7,498 nt of DNA, taken from the NCBI GenBank assembly GCA_022712775.1, contig JAFLJZ010000203.1:1-7498 (forward strand), given 5' to 3'. The notes under the pieces are model-generated. The model was not told where the DNA came from. It did no database searches and saw only the letters and a list, made by a program, of their open reading frames with translations. A program made the position numbers and the translations under genes. Numbering within the stretch: the first letter of the stretch is position 1; the number at the start of each line of letters is the position of its first letter. The DNA is from Sulfurimonas sp. (GTDB lineage Bacteria > Campylobacterota > Campylobacteria > Campylobacterales > Sulfurimonadaceae). Below, piece by piece: positions 1-6,354 of this stretch.

Positions 1-672
1 TTTTGTGAGAAGTTTTGTGATTCTATTAAACTCTAATGAAAAATCAGAACTAACATAACTCGATTTCTTCTTTCGTGTAAGCGAGGTTAAAAAAGTAACT
101 ATTTTTTGTGCTTCTATTTCTATTTGTTTTGAAATTCTAAAAGCAATAAGAAAGATGAAAATAAAAAATAGAGTGAGAACTAAAAAGATTTTTATACCTA
201 AAGAAAAAATAGCTTCGTTTATACTTTTTAACTCTTTAGCCATTCGTATATACGTTACTTTTCCTTCATTTTCGTATTTTTTAGCGATATAGAGAAGGTC
301 TTTATCTATAGTACTTGAGTGTCTTATTTTATATCCATAGGTTTCATGCTTAGACTGTATAATCTCATCTCTGTATTTATGGTTATCCATATCAGCTTTG
401 TTTTTATGTGATTCTGCGATGACAGTTCCGTCTTCTGCAATTATTGTTAGTCGAAGATTCAAAGATGTTTTTACTTTAAGGGCTAGTGAATCTAAATCAC
501 CATTTTTATGAAGTGTAAAAGAAGCAATTTCAATATTTTGAATTAGTGAATCTCTTGATTGTGCGAGATAAAATTCTTTAGTCCAGTAGTAGACGATAGC
601 ACCAACAATAAGAAATAGTATTGTAAAAGCAAGAAGAAATTTTCTAAGTACTATTTGATGAAAGCTTAACAA
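1..672 (-). CDS. phoR: PhoR-like sensor histidine kinase, N-terminal part (cut by window edge)
   Basis: This is an open frame of 224 codons running off the low-coordinate edge, so the HisKA and ATPase domains lie outside the window. It is the probable membrane sensor partner of the response regulator just upstream. Visible are a first membrane helix at about residues 11-29, a periplasmic domain of about 125 residues, a second helix at about 158-178 and the start of a basic cytoplasmic linker. The periplasmic part contains LTIIAEDGTVIAES (75-88), the pattern typical of PhoR-type extracytoplasmic sensor domains, followed by YGYKIRHSS and LLYIAKK. No ATG occurs in frame before codon 95. A TTG at 672-670 overlaps the regulator's stop region by 7 nt and has AAGGA 8 nt upstream, so I chose it. 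The PhoR assignment rests on the sensor pattern and on its place after pst-phoU-phoB. Another two-helix kinase type remains possible. Confidence 0.85.
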   Translation of the reverse strand, partial: MLSFHQIVLRKFLLAFTILFLIVGAIVYYWTKEFYLAQSRDSLIQNIEIASFTLHKNGDLDSLALKVKTSLNLRLTIIAEDGTVIAESHKNKADMDNHKYRDEIIQSKHETYGYKIRHSSTIDKDLLYIAKKYENEGKVTYIRMAKELKSINEAIFSLGIKIFLVLTLFFIFIFLIAFRISKQIEIEAQKIVTFLTSLTRKKKSSYVSSDFSLEFNRITKLLTK

Positions 673-1343
673 AAAATGTATCCTTCACCTCGAACAGCTT
701 GAATGTAGTTTTTTTCTCCATCGGGGTCTATATTTTCTTTAAGTCTTTTGATAGCAACATTGACAGTTTTTAGTTGTTTATTCTGAGAATCTTTCCATAC
801 ACTATCGAGTAAATGTTCACGGCTTAAGAGGATGTTTTGATTTTTTATAAATTCCAAAAGTAGGTCATGTTCTAAGTGTGTTAGTTTAATATCTTTATCT
901 GAAATACTAAAAGTTTTATTTGAAGCCTTGTATGTAATGTCTTTAATTTTGATAATATCTTGAACTTTTTGTGTTCTTTTGATAAGCGCTTTGACTCTTG
1001 CTTTAAGCTCATTAAGATTAAAAGGCTTGGTAATATAATCATCGCCACCTCGCTCAAAACCTTCTAAAATTTCATCTGAAGAATCTTTTGCACTAACATA
1101 GATAACAGGCTCATTATAACCCTCATTTCGAAGTGTAGAAATAAATTTACTACCTTCAACTCCAGGAAGATTTCTATCCATTAAGATAAGAACGATATCT
1201 TCTTCATCAAGCATATCTCTAACATTTGAGGTATCTACACAAGTGATAACATCGTAGCCTTCTTTACTTAGAGTGTATTCCATTAAGTCTAATATATCTT
1301 CAGCATCCTCTACGATTAAAATAGTCTGGTTAGTTATAAACAT
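666..1343 (-). CDS. phoB: PhoB-like response regulator (receiver plus winged helix, OmpR family)
   Basis: This is a DNA-binding response regulator of 225 residues, a normal length for the OmpR/PhoB family. The receiver domain spans about residues 6-122. It has the acidic pair E12/D13, the phospho-acceptor D56 in ILMDRNLP, S84 at the switch Ser/Thr position and K106 in TKPF. The winged-helix domain spans about 128-225, with LTHLEHDLL, the recognition-helix region TVNVAIKRLK and the terminal wing AVRGEGYIF. The position after pst and phoU and before a PhoR-like kinase makes phosphate-responsive control of pst the likely role. In Campylobacter the analogous system is called PhosR/PhosS. The gene is separated from phoU by 65 nt, the only gap of any size downstream of pstS. 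The ribosome binding site before the ATG is weak, so translation may depend on upstream genes. The family is certain; the phosphate role is inferred from context. Confidence 0.9.
   Translation of the reverse strand: MFITNQTILIVEDAEDILDLMEYTLSKEGYDVITCVDTSNVRDMLDEEDIVLILMDRNLPGVEGSKFISTLRNEGYNEPVIYVSAKDSSDEILEGFERGGDDYITKPFNLNELKARVKALIKRTQKVQDIIKIKDITYKASNKTFSISDKDIKLTHLEHDLLLEFIKNQNILLSREHLLDSVWKDSQNKQLKTVNVAIKRLKENIDPDGEKNYIQAVRGEGYIFC
681..689 (-). promoter_or_regulatory. Ribosome binding site for the TTG-started kinase gene
   Basis: On the minus strand this reads GGTGAAGGA, with the AAGGA core 8 nt before the TTG at 672-670. It lies inside the last codons of the response regulator gene. 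It decides the start, because the frame offers no nearby ATG. Confidence 0.6.
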
Positions 1344-1399
1344 ATAAAGTTCACTTCTACTATAAGAATTGTATATTTTTTCTGATTCATAATCTAATT

Positions 1400-1416
1400 G
1401 TAGCTAAATTAGCTAC
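1400..1416 (-). repeat. Short perfect hairpin at the phoU stop codon
   Basis: Two 7-nt arms, GTAGCTA and TAGCTAC, flank a 3-nt loop and overlap the phoU stop codon. The stem is A/T-rich and no T-run follows on the minus strand, so it is a poor intrinsic terminator. It could act as a weak attenuator or protect the 3' end of a processed pst-phoU message. The function is unknown. Confidence 0.4.
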
Positions 1417-2068
1417 TAAAATTTCCGCCAACTTTTGCATAAACAAGTAAGTTAGCTATGGCTATAGCACGAGAAGCAATTTTGCCACTTTTTCTTAATG
1501 CTTTGAGCATCTTATGAAATTTCTCAAAGCTTTCAATTCCCTCAGCTTGTGCAAATAAACTTCTTTCAACAATTTCATATAAATCATCTGTTTTATTTTC
1601 TTCAATCAAAATATCATTATAAAGTTCTTGTATCTCATCACTGTCATCACAGCCGAGCATATTTAGGGATAATTTAATCGCTTTTACAGTAGAACCTTGC
1701 ATAGGAACTGCATATTCTTTTACCATTGTGACATCTACATCTGTACAAACATCTGTAAACCCACGGATAAAACTTCGGGTATTTGAAGAGGCACGAGAAA
1801 GTTCATTTGTGATTTTCATGTAGGCGACAACCTGTCGTAAATCCCTTGCTTCTGGAGTGTATAAAGCTAATACTTTTATAATAACGTTATCAATATTATC
1901 TGTTTTTGAACTAATGTTTTTTATATGAAGTTTTGCAGTGTTAAAGTTCTCTGGTTCACAGTTTTCTAAGGCATTGAGTAAAAGGATATTTGCTTCTAAA
2001 AGACCATTTCCAATTTGTGTTACTTTTTCTTTTATTTCATCTAAATTTTTTTGAAAGTTACTTATCAT
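1409..2068 (-). CDS. phoU: PhoU-family phosphate signalling protein with altered metal motifs
   Basis: PhoU proteins are cytoplasmic, all-helical, made of two three-helix repeats. They link the Pst transporter to the PhoR kinase and restrain phosphate uptake. This protein has 219 residues, slightly short but within the family range. Recognisable features are the TPEARDLRQV segment (71-80), which corresponds to the conserved qPxAxDLR motif, the KI helix after it, and the C-terminal helix ending VYAKVGG (209-215). The canonical E-R-x-x-D metal motif of each repeat is changed: by eye alignment the first reads SRASS (91-95) and the second GKIAS (195-199), so the acidic positions are Ser or Gly. 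The gene starts 16 nt after pstB, with AAGGA 7 nt before the ATG. Family membership is well supported by the motif and the operon position. Whether it binds metal is doubtful. Confidence 0.88.
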   Translation of the reverse strand: MISNFQKNLDEIKEKVTQIGNGLLEANILLLNALENCEPENFNTAKLHIKNISSKTDNIDNVIIKVLALYTPEARDLRQVVAYMKITNELSRASSNTRSFIRGFTDVCTDVDVTMVKEYAVPMQGSTVKAIKLSLNMLGCDDSDEIQELYNDILIEENKTDDLYEIVERSLFAQAEGIESFEKFHKMLKALRKSGKIASRAIAIANLLVYAKVGGNFSS

Positions 2069-2084
2069 CTAGTTTTCCTTTTGC

Positions 2085-2867
2085 TTAACCGAATCGGCCA
2101 GTAATGTAGTCTTCTGTTTTTTTCTCTGTTGGATTTAAAAAGATAGTTTCTGTTTTATCGTACTCTATTAAATCACCAAGATACATAAAGGCGGTAGAAT
2201 CACTAATGCGAGAAGCTTGTTGCATATTATGTGTAACAATACAAATACTAATATCTTTTTTTAATTCGACTAAAAGCTCTTCAATTGCACCAGTAGAGAT
2301 AGGGTCAAGTGCTGAGGTAGGCTCATCAAAAAGTATAACTTCTGGTTTTACGGCGATGGCTCGTGCGATACAAAGGCGTTGTTGCTGCCCTCCTGAAAGA
2401 CCCATTGCAGATGATTTAAGTCTATCTTTTACCTCTTTCCAAAGTGCAGCATCTTTGAGTGCTTGTTCTACTTTATCTGCTAGTTCTGTTTTGTTTTTTA
2501 GTCCAGAAATTTTTAAACCATACGCAACATTATCAAAATTACTCATTGGAAAAGGAGTTGGTTTTTGAAAAATCATTCCTACTTGTTGGCGAAGTTCTAT
2601 GAACTCATTTTCTTTTTTTATTTCTAAGATATTTCTCATTTTTCCAGTATTGGAATCCATAAGTTCTATCTTTCCATCGTACTTATTTCCAGGGTAAATG
2701 TCATGGATTCTATTCATGCTTCTTAAAAGTGTGGATTTACCACAACCACTCGGACCAATCAAAGCCGTTATCTTATTTTTTTCTATTGGAAGAGTTATGT
2801 TTCTAAGTGATGGGTGATCCACTCCTGGGTAGGTAAAAGAAAATTTCTTAATATTCATTACGTTCAT
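2085..2867 (-). CDS. pstB: Phosphate ABC transporter ATP-binding protein PstB
   Basis: PstB is the cytoplasmic ATPase that powers phosphate import through PstC-PstA. The protein has 260 residues, the normal length. All ABC motifs are intact: Walker [10 protein letters not shown] (38-46), Q-loop Q101, signature LSGGQQQR (157-164), Walker B VILFDEP (177-183) with catalytic E182, the D-loop SALD, and switch H213. Substrate-family hallmarks of PstB are also present, namely [16 protein letters not shown] after the Q-loop and the [12 protein letters not shown] segment. The gene begins 2 nt after the pstA stop codon. I chose the first ATG (2867) rather than the one at codon 4, because AAGGA lies 6 nt before it. 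The assignment is secure. Confidence 0.98.
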   Translation of the reverse strand: MNVMNIKKFSFTYPGVDHPSLRNITLPIEKNKITALIGPSGCGKSTLLRSMNRIHDIYPGNKYDGKIELMDSNTGKMRNILEIKKENEFIELRQQVGMIFQKPTPFPMSNFDNVAYGLKISGLKNKTELADKVEQALKDAALWKEVKDRLKSSAMGLSGGQQQRLCIARAIAVKPEVILFDEPTSALDPISTGAIEELLVELKKDISICIVTHNMQQASRISDSTAFMYLGDLIEYDKTETIFLNPTEKKTEDYITGRFG

Positions 2868-2869
2868 AT

Positions 2870-3673
2870 TTAATCCTTATTTCTTGTAATTAATCTTCCA
2901 GCTAGGTTGATAATTAAAACCAAAACTGTAAGTATAAATGCAGCAGCCCACGCTAAATCTCTGCTTGCTTCTTGGGGTTCACTTGCTAAATCGTACATAC
3001 TAACGGTAAGCGATGGAAAACTTTCTGTTAAGTCGAGTGAGAAGTAGTTACTTGTCTCAGATGTAAAAAGTAAAGGTGCAGTTTCTCCTATGATTCGAGC
3101 AAAGGCGAGTAAGATTCCAGTCATGATTCCAACCTTTGCTGCCTTAATCACAATGTCCATAATTACACGGTACTTTGATGCACCAAGTGCGATTCCAGCT
3201 TCTCTTAGTTCACGAGGAACAAGTGAGAGCATGTTATCAGTAGTATTTATCACAACTGGAATCATCATAATCGAAAGAGCAATAGCTCCTGCAAATCCAC
3301 TTGTACCACCTGTGGGAATAACAATGACTGCATATACAAAAGCCCCTACTACAATAGAAGGAGCTGACATCATAATGTCACTTAAATCACGAATAAGAGA
3401 AGCATATTTACCTCGTCCATACTCTTGAATATAAATCCCTGCAGTCATTCCTATAGGAATACCAATAATCGCAGCTAAACCAGCTAAAATGAATTGACCG
3501 ATGATAAGGTTTCTTAAACCACCTTCAATTAGGTCATTTAAAAAGAGGTTAAAATGAAATGAACTTAAACCTTTGACAAAAAGGGTGATAAGAATCCATG
3601 ATAAAAAAGCTAAACCAATCATCGCAGATAAAACACTCAAGGCTAAAAATATTTTGTTAACTAGTAATCGCAT
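2870..3673 (-). CDS. pstA: Phosphate ABC transporter permease PstA
   Basis: PstA is one of the two inner-membrane subunits that form the phosphate channel. The protein has 267 residues, somewhat shorter than the Escherichia coli form. Hydrophobic helices are visible at about residues 8-32, 56-82, 101-121, 127-144, 182-203 and 240-260, matching the six-helix permease fold. The EAA loop that docks on PstB is clear: [14 protein letters not shown] at 157-170. It is followed by the Pst-typical [10 protein letters not shown] (194-203). Its ATG overlaps the pstC stop codon by one base (TAATG), a standard arrangement for translational coupling, which fits the equal stoichiometry of PstC and PstA. The assignment is secure from motifs and neighbours. 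Confidence 0.97.
   Translation of the reverse strand: MRLLVNKIFLALSVLSAMIGLAFLSWILITLFVKGLSSFHFNLFLNDLIEGGLRNLIIGQFILAGLAAIIGIPIGMTAGIYIQEYGRGKYASLIRDLSDIMMSAPSIVVGAFVYAVIVIPTGGTSGFAGAIALSIMMIPVVINTTDNMLSLVPRELREAGIALGASKYRVIMDIVIKAAKVGIMTGILLAFARIIGETAPLLFTSETSNYFSLDLTESFPSLTVSMYDLASEPQEASRDLAWAAAFILTVLVLIINLAGRLITRNKD
2874..2878 (-). promoter_or_regulatory. Ribosome binding site for pstB
   Basis: AAGGA on the minus strand, 6 nt before the ATG at 2867, embedded in the final codons of pstA. It favours this ATG over the in-frame ATG three codons later. Confidence 0.7.
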
Positions 3674-4617
3674 TAGTATGCCTTCTTTAGGAAATAAAAT
3701 TTAGCGATAGATATGACTCCAAAGCTAATAATAAAAAGTATAAGTGCAAGATAAAACAAAGCACTCTCACCTAAGCCACTTGCTTCACCAAAGTTATTTG
3801 CCATCGCAACTGGAATCGAGATAGTTGGATCATTTATAGCGGATGGGAGAACAAAAATAGAACCGATTAGAAATGCAACAGCCATAGTCTCACCTAAGGC
3901 TCGTCCAAGCGCTAAGATTATTGAACCTATAATTCCAGTTCTTGAATAGGGAAAGATTATGTCTTTAACCACTTCAAACTTCGTAGCACCAAGTGCGTAC
4001 GCTGATTCTTTTAAGACACCTGGAGTTGTATTCATAGAATCACGCGTGATAGCCGCCATAAAAGGTAAAATCATAATACCAAGAACAAGACCAGCTGTTA
4101 AGAGTGAAACCTGATAACCACCAACTAAGTCTGCAACTATGGGAGCGAAATAATAAAGCCCCCACATACCAAAGATAATAGATGGAACTGCAGCTAAAAG
4201 TTCAATCGCGATTCCAACTACATGGGAGATGTTTTTAGGAGCAATTTCTGCTAAAAATACCGCTATTCCCATAGCAATCGGAAGTGCAAAAACAAGTGCG
4301 ATAATTGTAGTAAGAAGTGTACCAACGATAGGAACAAGTCCGCCGTATACTGTTTTTGTAAGGGAGTTTTCATCGTCCTCATCAAAAAGCATTTCATCCT
4401 CATCATAAATATCATCAGATTCATCTAATTGTATCGATTCTAAGCCTGTACCTTCAATAGCTACCTCAACATTCCAGTCTGAATTTGTAATAAAATCAAA
4501 TCCAAATTCATCTATAGCGAGTTTTGAAGAGTTAAAAAGAGTGATGAAAATTCCCACAAGAATCACAAATACTAAAGTAGCACTTGCGAGTGAAAGTTTT
4601 TGAAATATTTTTTCCAT
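3673..4617 (-). CDS. pstC: Phosphate ABC transporter permease PstC with acidic periplasmic insertion
   Basis: PstC is the partner of PstA in the inner-membrane phosphate channel. The protein has 314 residues. A first helix lies at about 10-29, followed by an extended periplasmic loop to about residue 88, then the conserved YGGLVPIVGTL (91-101) that opens the permease core. The EAA loop is KESAYALGATKFEVVKDI (203-220) and the Pst-typical GRALGETMAVA is at 238-248. The odd part is the loop: residues 65-84 contain 13 Asp or Glu in 20 positions, and the segment from about 51 to 86 has no counterpart in the E. coli protein as I remember it. The gene starts 5 nt after the pstS stop with no convincing ribosome binding site, so reinitiation by ribosomes leaving pstS is likely. 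The PstC identity is secure; the meaning of the acidic loop is not known. Confidence 0.96.
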   Translation of the reverse strand: MEKIFQKLSLASATLVFVILVGIFITLFNSSKLAIDEFGFDFITNSDWNVEVAIEGTGLESIQLDESDDIYDEDEMLFDEDDENSLTKTVYGGLVPIVGTLLTTIIALVFALPIAMGIAVFLAEIAPKNISHVVGIAIELLAAVPSIIFGMWGLYYFAPIVADLVGGYQVSLLTAGLVLGIMILPFMAAITRDSMNTTPGVLKESAYALGATKFEVVKDIIFPYSRTGIIGSIILALGRALGETMAVAFLIGSIFVLPSAINDPTISIPVAMANNFGEASGLGESALFYLALILFIISFGVISIAKFYFLKKAY

Positions 4618-4622
4618 AGAGT

Positions 4623-5636
4623 TTACTTAATACCTTTAGCATCCCAGTATGCTCTAACCTTAGAAGTTAGGCTATCAGGTAAAGGAACAAAACCCAAGCT
4701 TTTAGCAATCTCTTGACCATCTGTGTATACCCAGTCATAAAATTTAGTTACATTTTTATTCATTGCAGGTTTTTCTGATGGAACTAAGATAAAAGTTGCA
4801 GCTACCATTGGGTAAGAATCTTCACCTTTAGGATCAGCTATGATTGCGTAAAAATCTTTTTTCGGGTCTAGTCTTGCTTTTGAAGCTGCGACTTGAAATG
4901 ATTTTAAAGTAGGAATAATGTAGTTACCTGCTCTGTTTTGAAGTGCAGCCATAGAGATGTTATTGCTCGCTGCATCAGCATAATCTATATAACCAACAGA
5001 GTACGCAGTTTGTTTAAGAAGAGCTGCAACACCAGAGTTTGTTTTTCCACCGATATGTTGATTTCCTGGCCAGCTTAGTGATTTTTTAGCACCAAATTGT
5101 TTTCTCCAGTCTTTAGAAACCTTGCTTAAATAGTATGTAAAGTTATATGTAGTTCCTGAGCCATCAGCACGGTGAACAAAAGTTAGCTTTTCATGTGGAA
5201 GTTTTAGGTTTGGATTTTCTTTAGCGATAATCTCGTTATCCCAATGAGAAACTTTTCCAGAAGCAATAGCAACAATAGCACTTCTGCTTAATCTAAGCTT
5301 ATCAACACCAGCAACATTGTAACCCATTGTAATCGCACCAACAACTGCTGGAAATTGGTAAAGCCCATTTTTCTTTAAAGTTTTTGGTGAAAGTGGTTTG
5401 TCTGTTCCAGCAAAATCAACTGAACGCATTTTTGCATCTCTGATACCCTTTGAAGACCCTTTTTTAATGTAGTCAATTTTAATACCTGTTTCTTTATGGT
5501 ATGCTTTAATCCATTTTTGATACACACTGTATGGAAAAGAAGCTCCACTTCCTTTGATAATATCATTCGCTGATAATCCTGAAATTAAAACTGTACCTAC
5601 GAGAACAATCTTTAATACTTTTCTCATGTCTATCAT
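4623..5636 (-). CDS. pstS: Periplasmic phosphate-binding protein PstS
   Basis: PstS binds phosphate in the periplasm and delivers it to PstC-PstA. The protein has 337 residues. A Sec signal peptide covers about residues 1-23, with basic R5/K6, a hydrophobic core and a likely cut after LSA. There is no lipobox, so the mature protein should be soluble. Ligand-site motifs match the family: GSGASFP (29-35), GSSKGI (60-65), DFAGTDKPL (74-82, with D79 at the position of the phosphate-proton acceptor), and RADGSGT (156-162), which supplies R156, S160, G161 and T162. The upstream region carries a -10-like element and 11-bp repeats, so this is likely the first gene of a phosphate-starvation operon. 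I used the ATG at 5636, which has AAGG 8 nt before it. The ATG at codon 4 is an alternative and would only shorten the signal peptide. Confidence 0.98.
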   Translation of the reverse strand: MIDMRKVLKIVLVGTVLISGLSANDIIKGSGASFPYSVYQKWIKAYHKETGIKIDYIKKGSSKGIRDAKMRSVDFAGTDKPLSPKTLKKNGLYQFPAVVGAITMGYNVAGVDKLRLSRSAIVAIASGKVSHWDNEIIAKENPNLKLPHEKLTFVHRADGSGTTYNFTYYLSKVSKDWRKQFGAKKSLSWPGNQHIGGKTNSGVAALLKQTAYSVGYIDYADAASNNISMAALQNRAGNYIIPTLKSFQVAASKARLDPKKDFYAIIADPKGEDSYPMVAATFILVPSEKPAMNKNVTKFYDWVYTDGQEIAKSLGFVPLPDSLTSKVRAYWDAKGIK

Positions 5637-5640
5637 AAAA

Positions 5641-5648
5641 CCTACCTT
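5641..5648 (-). promoter_or_regulatory. Ribosome binding site for pstS
   Basis: Minus-strand AAGGTAGG lies just before the pstS ATG at 5636. The AAGG part is 8 nt and the second AGG 4 nt from the start codon, which supports the first of the two possible ATG codons. Confidence 0.65.
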
Positions 5649-5666
5649 TTTTAAATTGATAGTGAA

Positions 5667-5672
5667 AGTATA
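5667..5672 (-). promoter_or_regulatory. Probable -10 element of the pstS promoter
   Basis: Minus-strand TATACT matches the sigma-70 -10 consensus at five of six positions. Transcription would begin near 5660 and give a leader of about 24 nt carrying the ribosome binding site. No -35 hexamer is found at the normal distance. Instead the repeat pair at 5682-5699 lies there, as expected for an activator-dependent Pho promoter. The start site is predicted, not observed. Confidence 0.55.
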
Positions 5673-5681
5673 AAAAAGTAT

Positions 5682-5699
5682 GGTTATAGTTTGGTTACA
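5682..5699. promoter_or_regulatory. Promoter-proximal 11-bp-period direct repeat, probable response regulator operator
   Basis: The plus strand carries GGTTATA at 5682-5688 and GGTTACA at 5693-5699, six of seven bases identical and exactly 11 bp apart. On the minus strand the pair reads as two TAACC-type units ending about 10 bp before the -10 element, where a -35 box would otherwise be. PhoB-family regulators bind tandem half-sites with 11-bp spacing, often replacing the -35 box. Assignment to the PhoB-like regulator encoded downstream in this window is inference. Confidence 0.55.
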
Positions 5700-5721
5700 T
5701 TTTTACCTTTTTGTGTAACCA
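5692..5721. repeat. Perfect 8-bp inverted repeat between the two operator pairs
   Basis: TGGTTACA at 5692-5699 and TGTAACCA at 5714-5721 are exact reverse complements separated by 14 nt. They are the inner half-sites of the two direct-repeat pairs. No T-run follows on either strand, so it does not look like an intrinsic terminator for the upstream operon. Confidence 0.6.
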
Positions 5722-5730
5722 TTATGTAAC
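5714..5730. promoter_or_regulatory. Promoter-distal 11-bp-period direct repeat, probable second operator
   Basis: The minus strand carries GTTACA twice, at 5730-5725 and 5719-5714, identical and exactly 11 bp apart. It uses the same half-site as the proximal pair but in the opposite orientation. It could be a second dimer site for the same regulator, or an independent copy that adjusts occupancy. No binding evidence exists here beyond the spacing and repetition. Confidence 0.5.
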
Positions 5731-5739
5731 TAAATTAAT

Positions 5740-6354
5740 TTATTGGGAGGTGAGAGTATTTATCTTTTTTTGAATTTTTGGGTTGTTGTCATGTTTGAGT
5801 GATTCTTTTAACCAAAAGATTACAGACTTTTTATATCCGTGGTGAGAAGCTCTTTGTATAATCTTTTGACGTGCATTAGAATCCAGTGTTTCTTTAGAGA
5901 GTGCTGCACAAATTAACAAAGAAGTAGTTTTTTTTATTTCAAGGAGAGGTACTTGAAGATTTACATATTCTTGATATGCCTTTGGTAGATATTTGATGTC
6001 TTCTTGTTCTAGAGTTGATTGCAGAAATTGATAATAGGCATCTAAGTTTTTATTATTTACAAGTTCTTTAATATTTGTATATTTTTCACATGAATCACTC
6101 ATACCAACAGATATGTTGAGTGCACAAACTCCAAGATATATCTTGGCTAAGTTTGTTAAGTCAGCACTTTTCTTCGCATGTTTTATTGCACGTTTTAAGT
6201 CATTACGAGAAAGAGTATTATTACCTTCCAAAAAGTTTTTCGTGTATGAACTAAAGGCCGTAGCACTTTTATGCTCCCATTGATTTGGAGGAGTTTTAAA
6301 AGAACATCCTTGGATAAATAAAACAAGAGAAATAAGAAAAATACTTTTTATCAT
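5740..6354 (-). CDS. Small predicted lipoprotein linked to the MCE/Mla operon, function unknown
   Basis: I do not recognise a named family. The 204-residue protein begins with a short signal sequence of about 16 residues ending in LFIQGC, so C17 is the probable lipidated cysteine. The residue after it is Ser, not Asp, which by E. coli rules would favour the outer membrane. The rest looks mainly helical and mildly basic, with further cysteines at 77, 89 and 149 that might form a disulphide in the periplasm. Its ATG overlaps the MlaD-like gene stop as ATGA, and GAGG lies about 10 nt before the start, so it is produced with the MCE protein. From memory, Campylobacter genomes also have a small putative lipoprotein after their MCE gene, which supports a conserved accessory role. 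A role as outer-membrane partner in lipid transport is plausible but inferred from context only. Confidence 0.85.
   Translation of the reverse strand: MIKSIFLISLVLFIQGCSFKTPPNQWEHKSATAFSSYTKNFLEGNNTLSRNDLKRAIKHAKKSADLTNLAKIYLGVCALNISVGMSDSCEKYTNIKELVNNKNLDAYYQFLQSTLEQEDIKYLPKAYQEYVNLQVPLLEIKKTTSLLICAALSKETLDSNARQKIIQRASHHGYKKSVIFWLKESLKHDNNPKIQKKINTLTSQ

Noticed and set aside
1344..1408. Possible separate promoter for the response regulator (minus-strand TATAGT at 1364-1359)
   Set aside because: There is no -35 match and the predicted start would leave a leader of only about 9 nt with no room for a ribosome site; no 11-bp repeats occur here.
1400..1416. Hairpin at the phoU stop as an intrinsic terminator
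   Set aside because: The stem is only 7 bp and A/T-rich, and no T-tract follows, so it is kept only as a repeat.
2206..2568. Plus-strand open frame of 120 codons
   Set aside because: It lies wholly antisense to pstB, whose motifs are intact, and its Ser/Cys-rich translation resembles no protein family.
3090..3428. Plus-strand open frame of 112 codons
   Set aside because: It is antisense to the pstA membrane helices and EAA loop; its hydrophobicity mirrors the real gene.
5375..5566. Minus-strand open frame of 63 codons in another frame of pstS
   Set aside because: It is an out-of-frame shadow of the pstS N-terminal region, with no ribosome site or recognisable content.
5731..5742. 12-bp palindrome TAAATTAATTTA over the lipoprotein stop codon
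   Set aside because: It is all A/T with no loop and no T-run, so it is likely chance in A+T-rich sequence and not a terminator.
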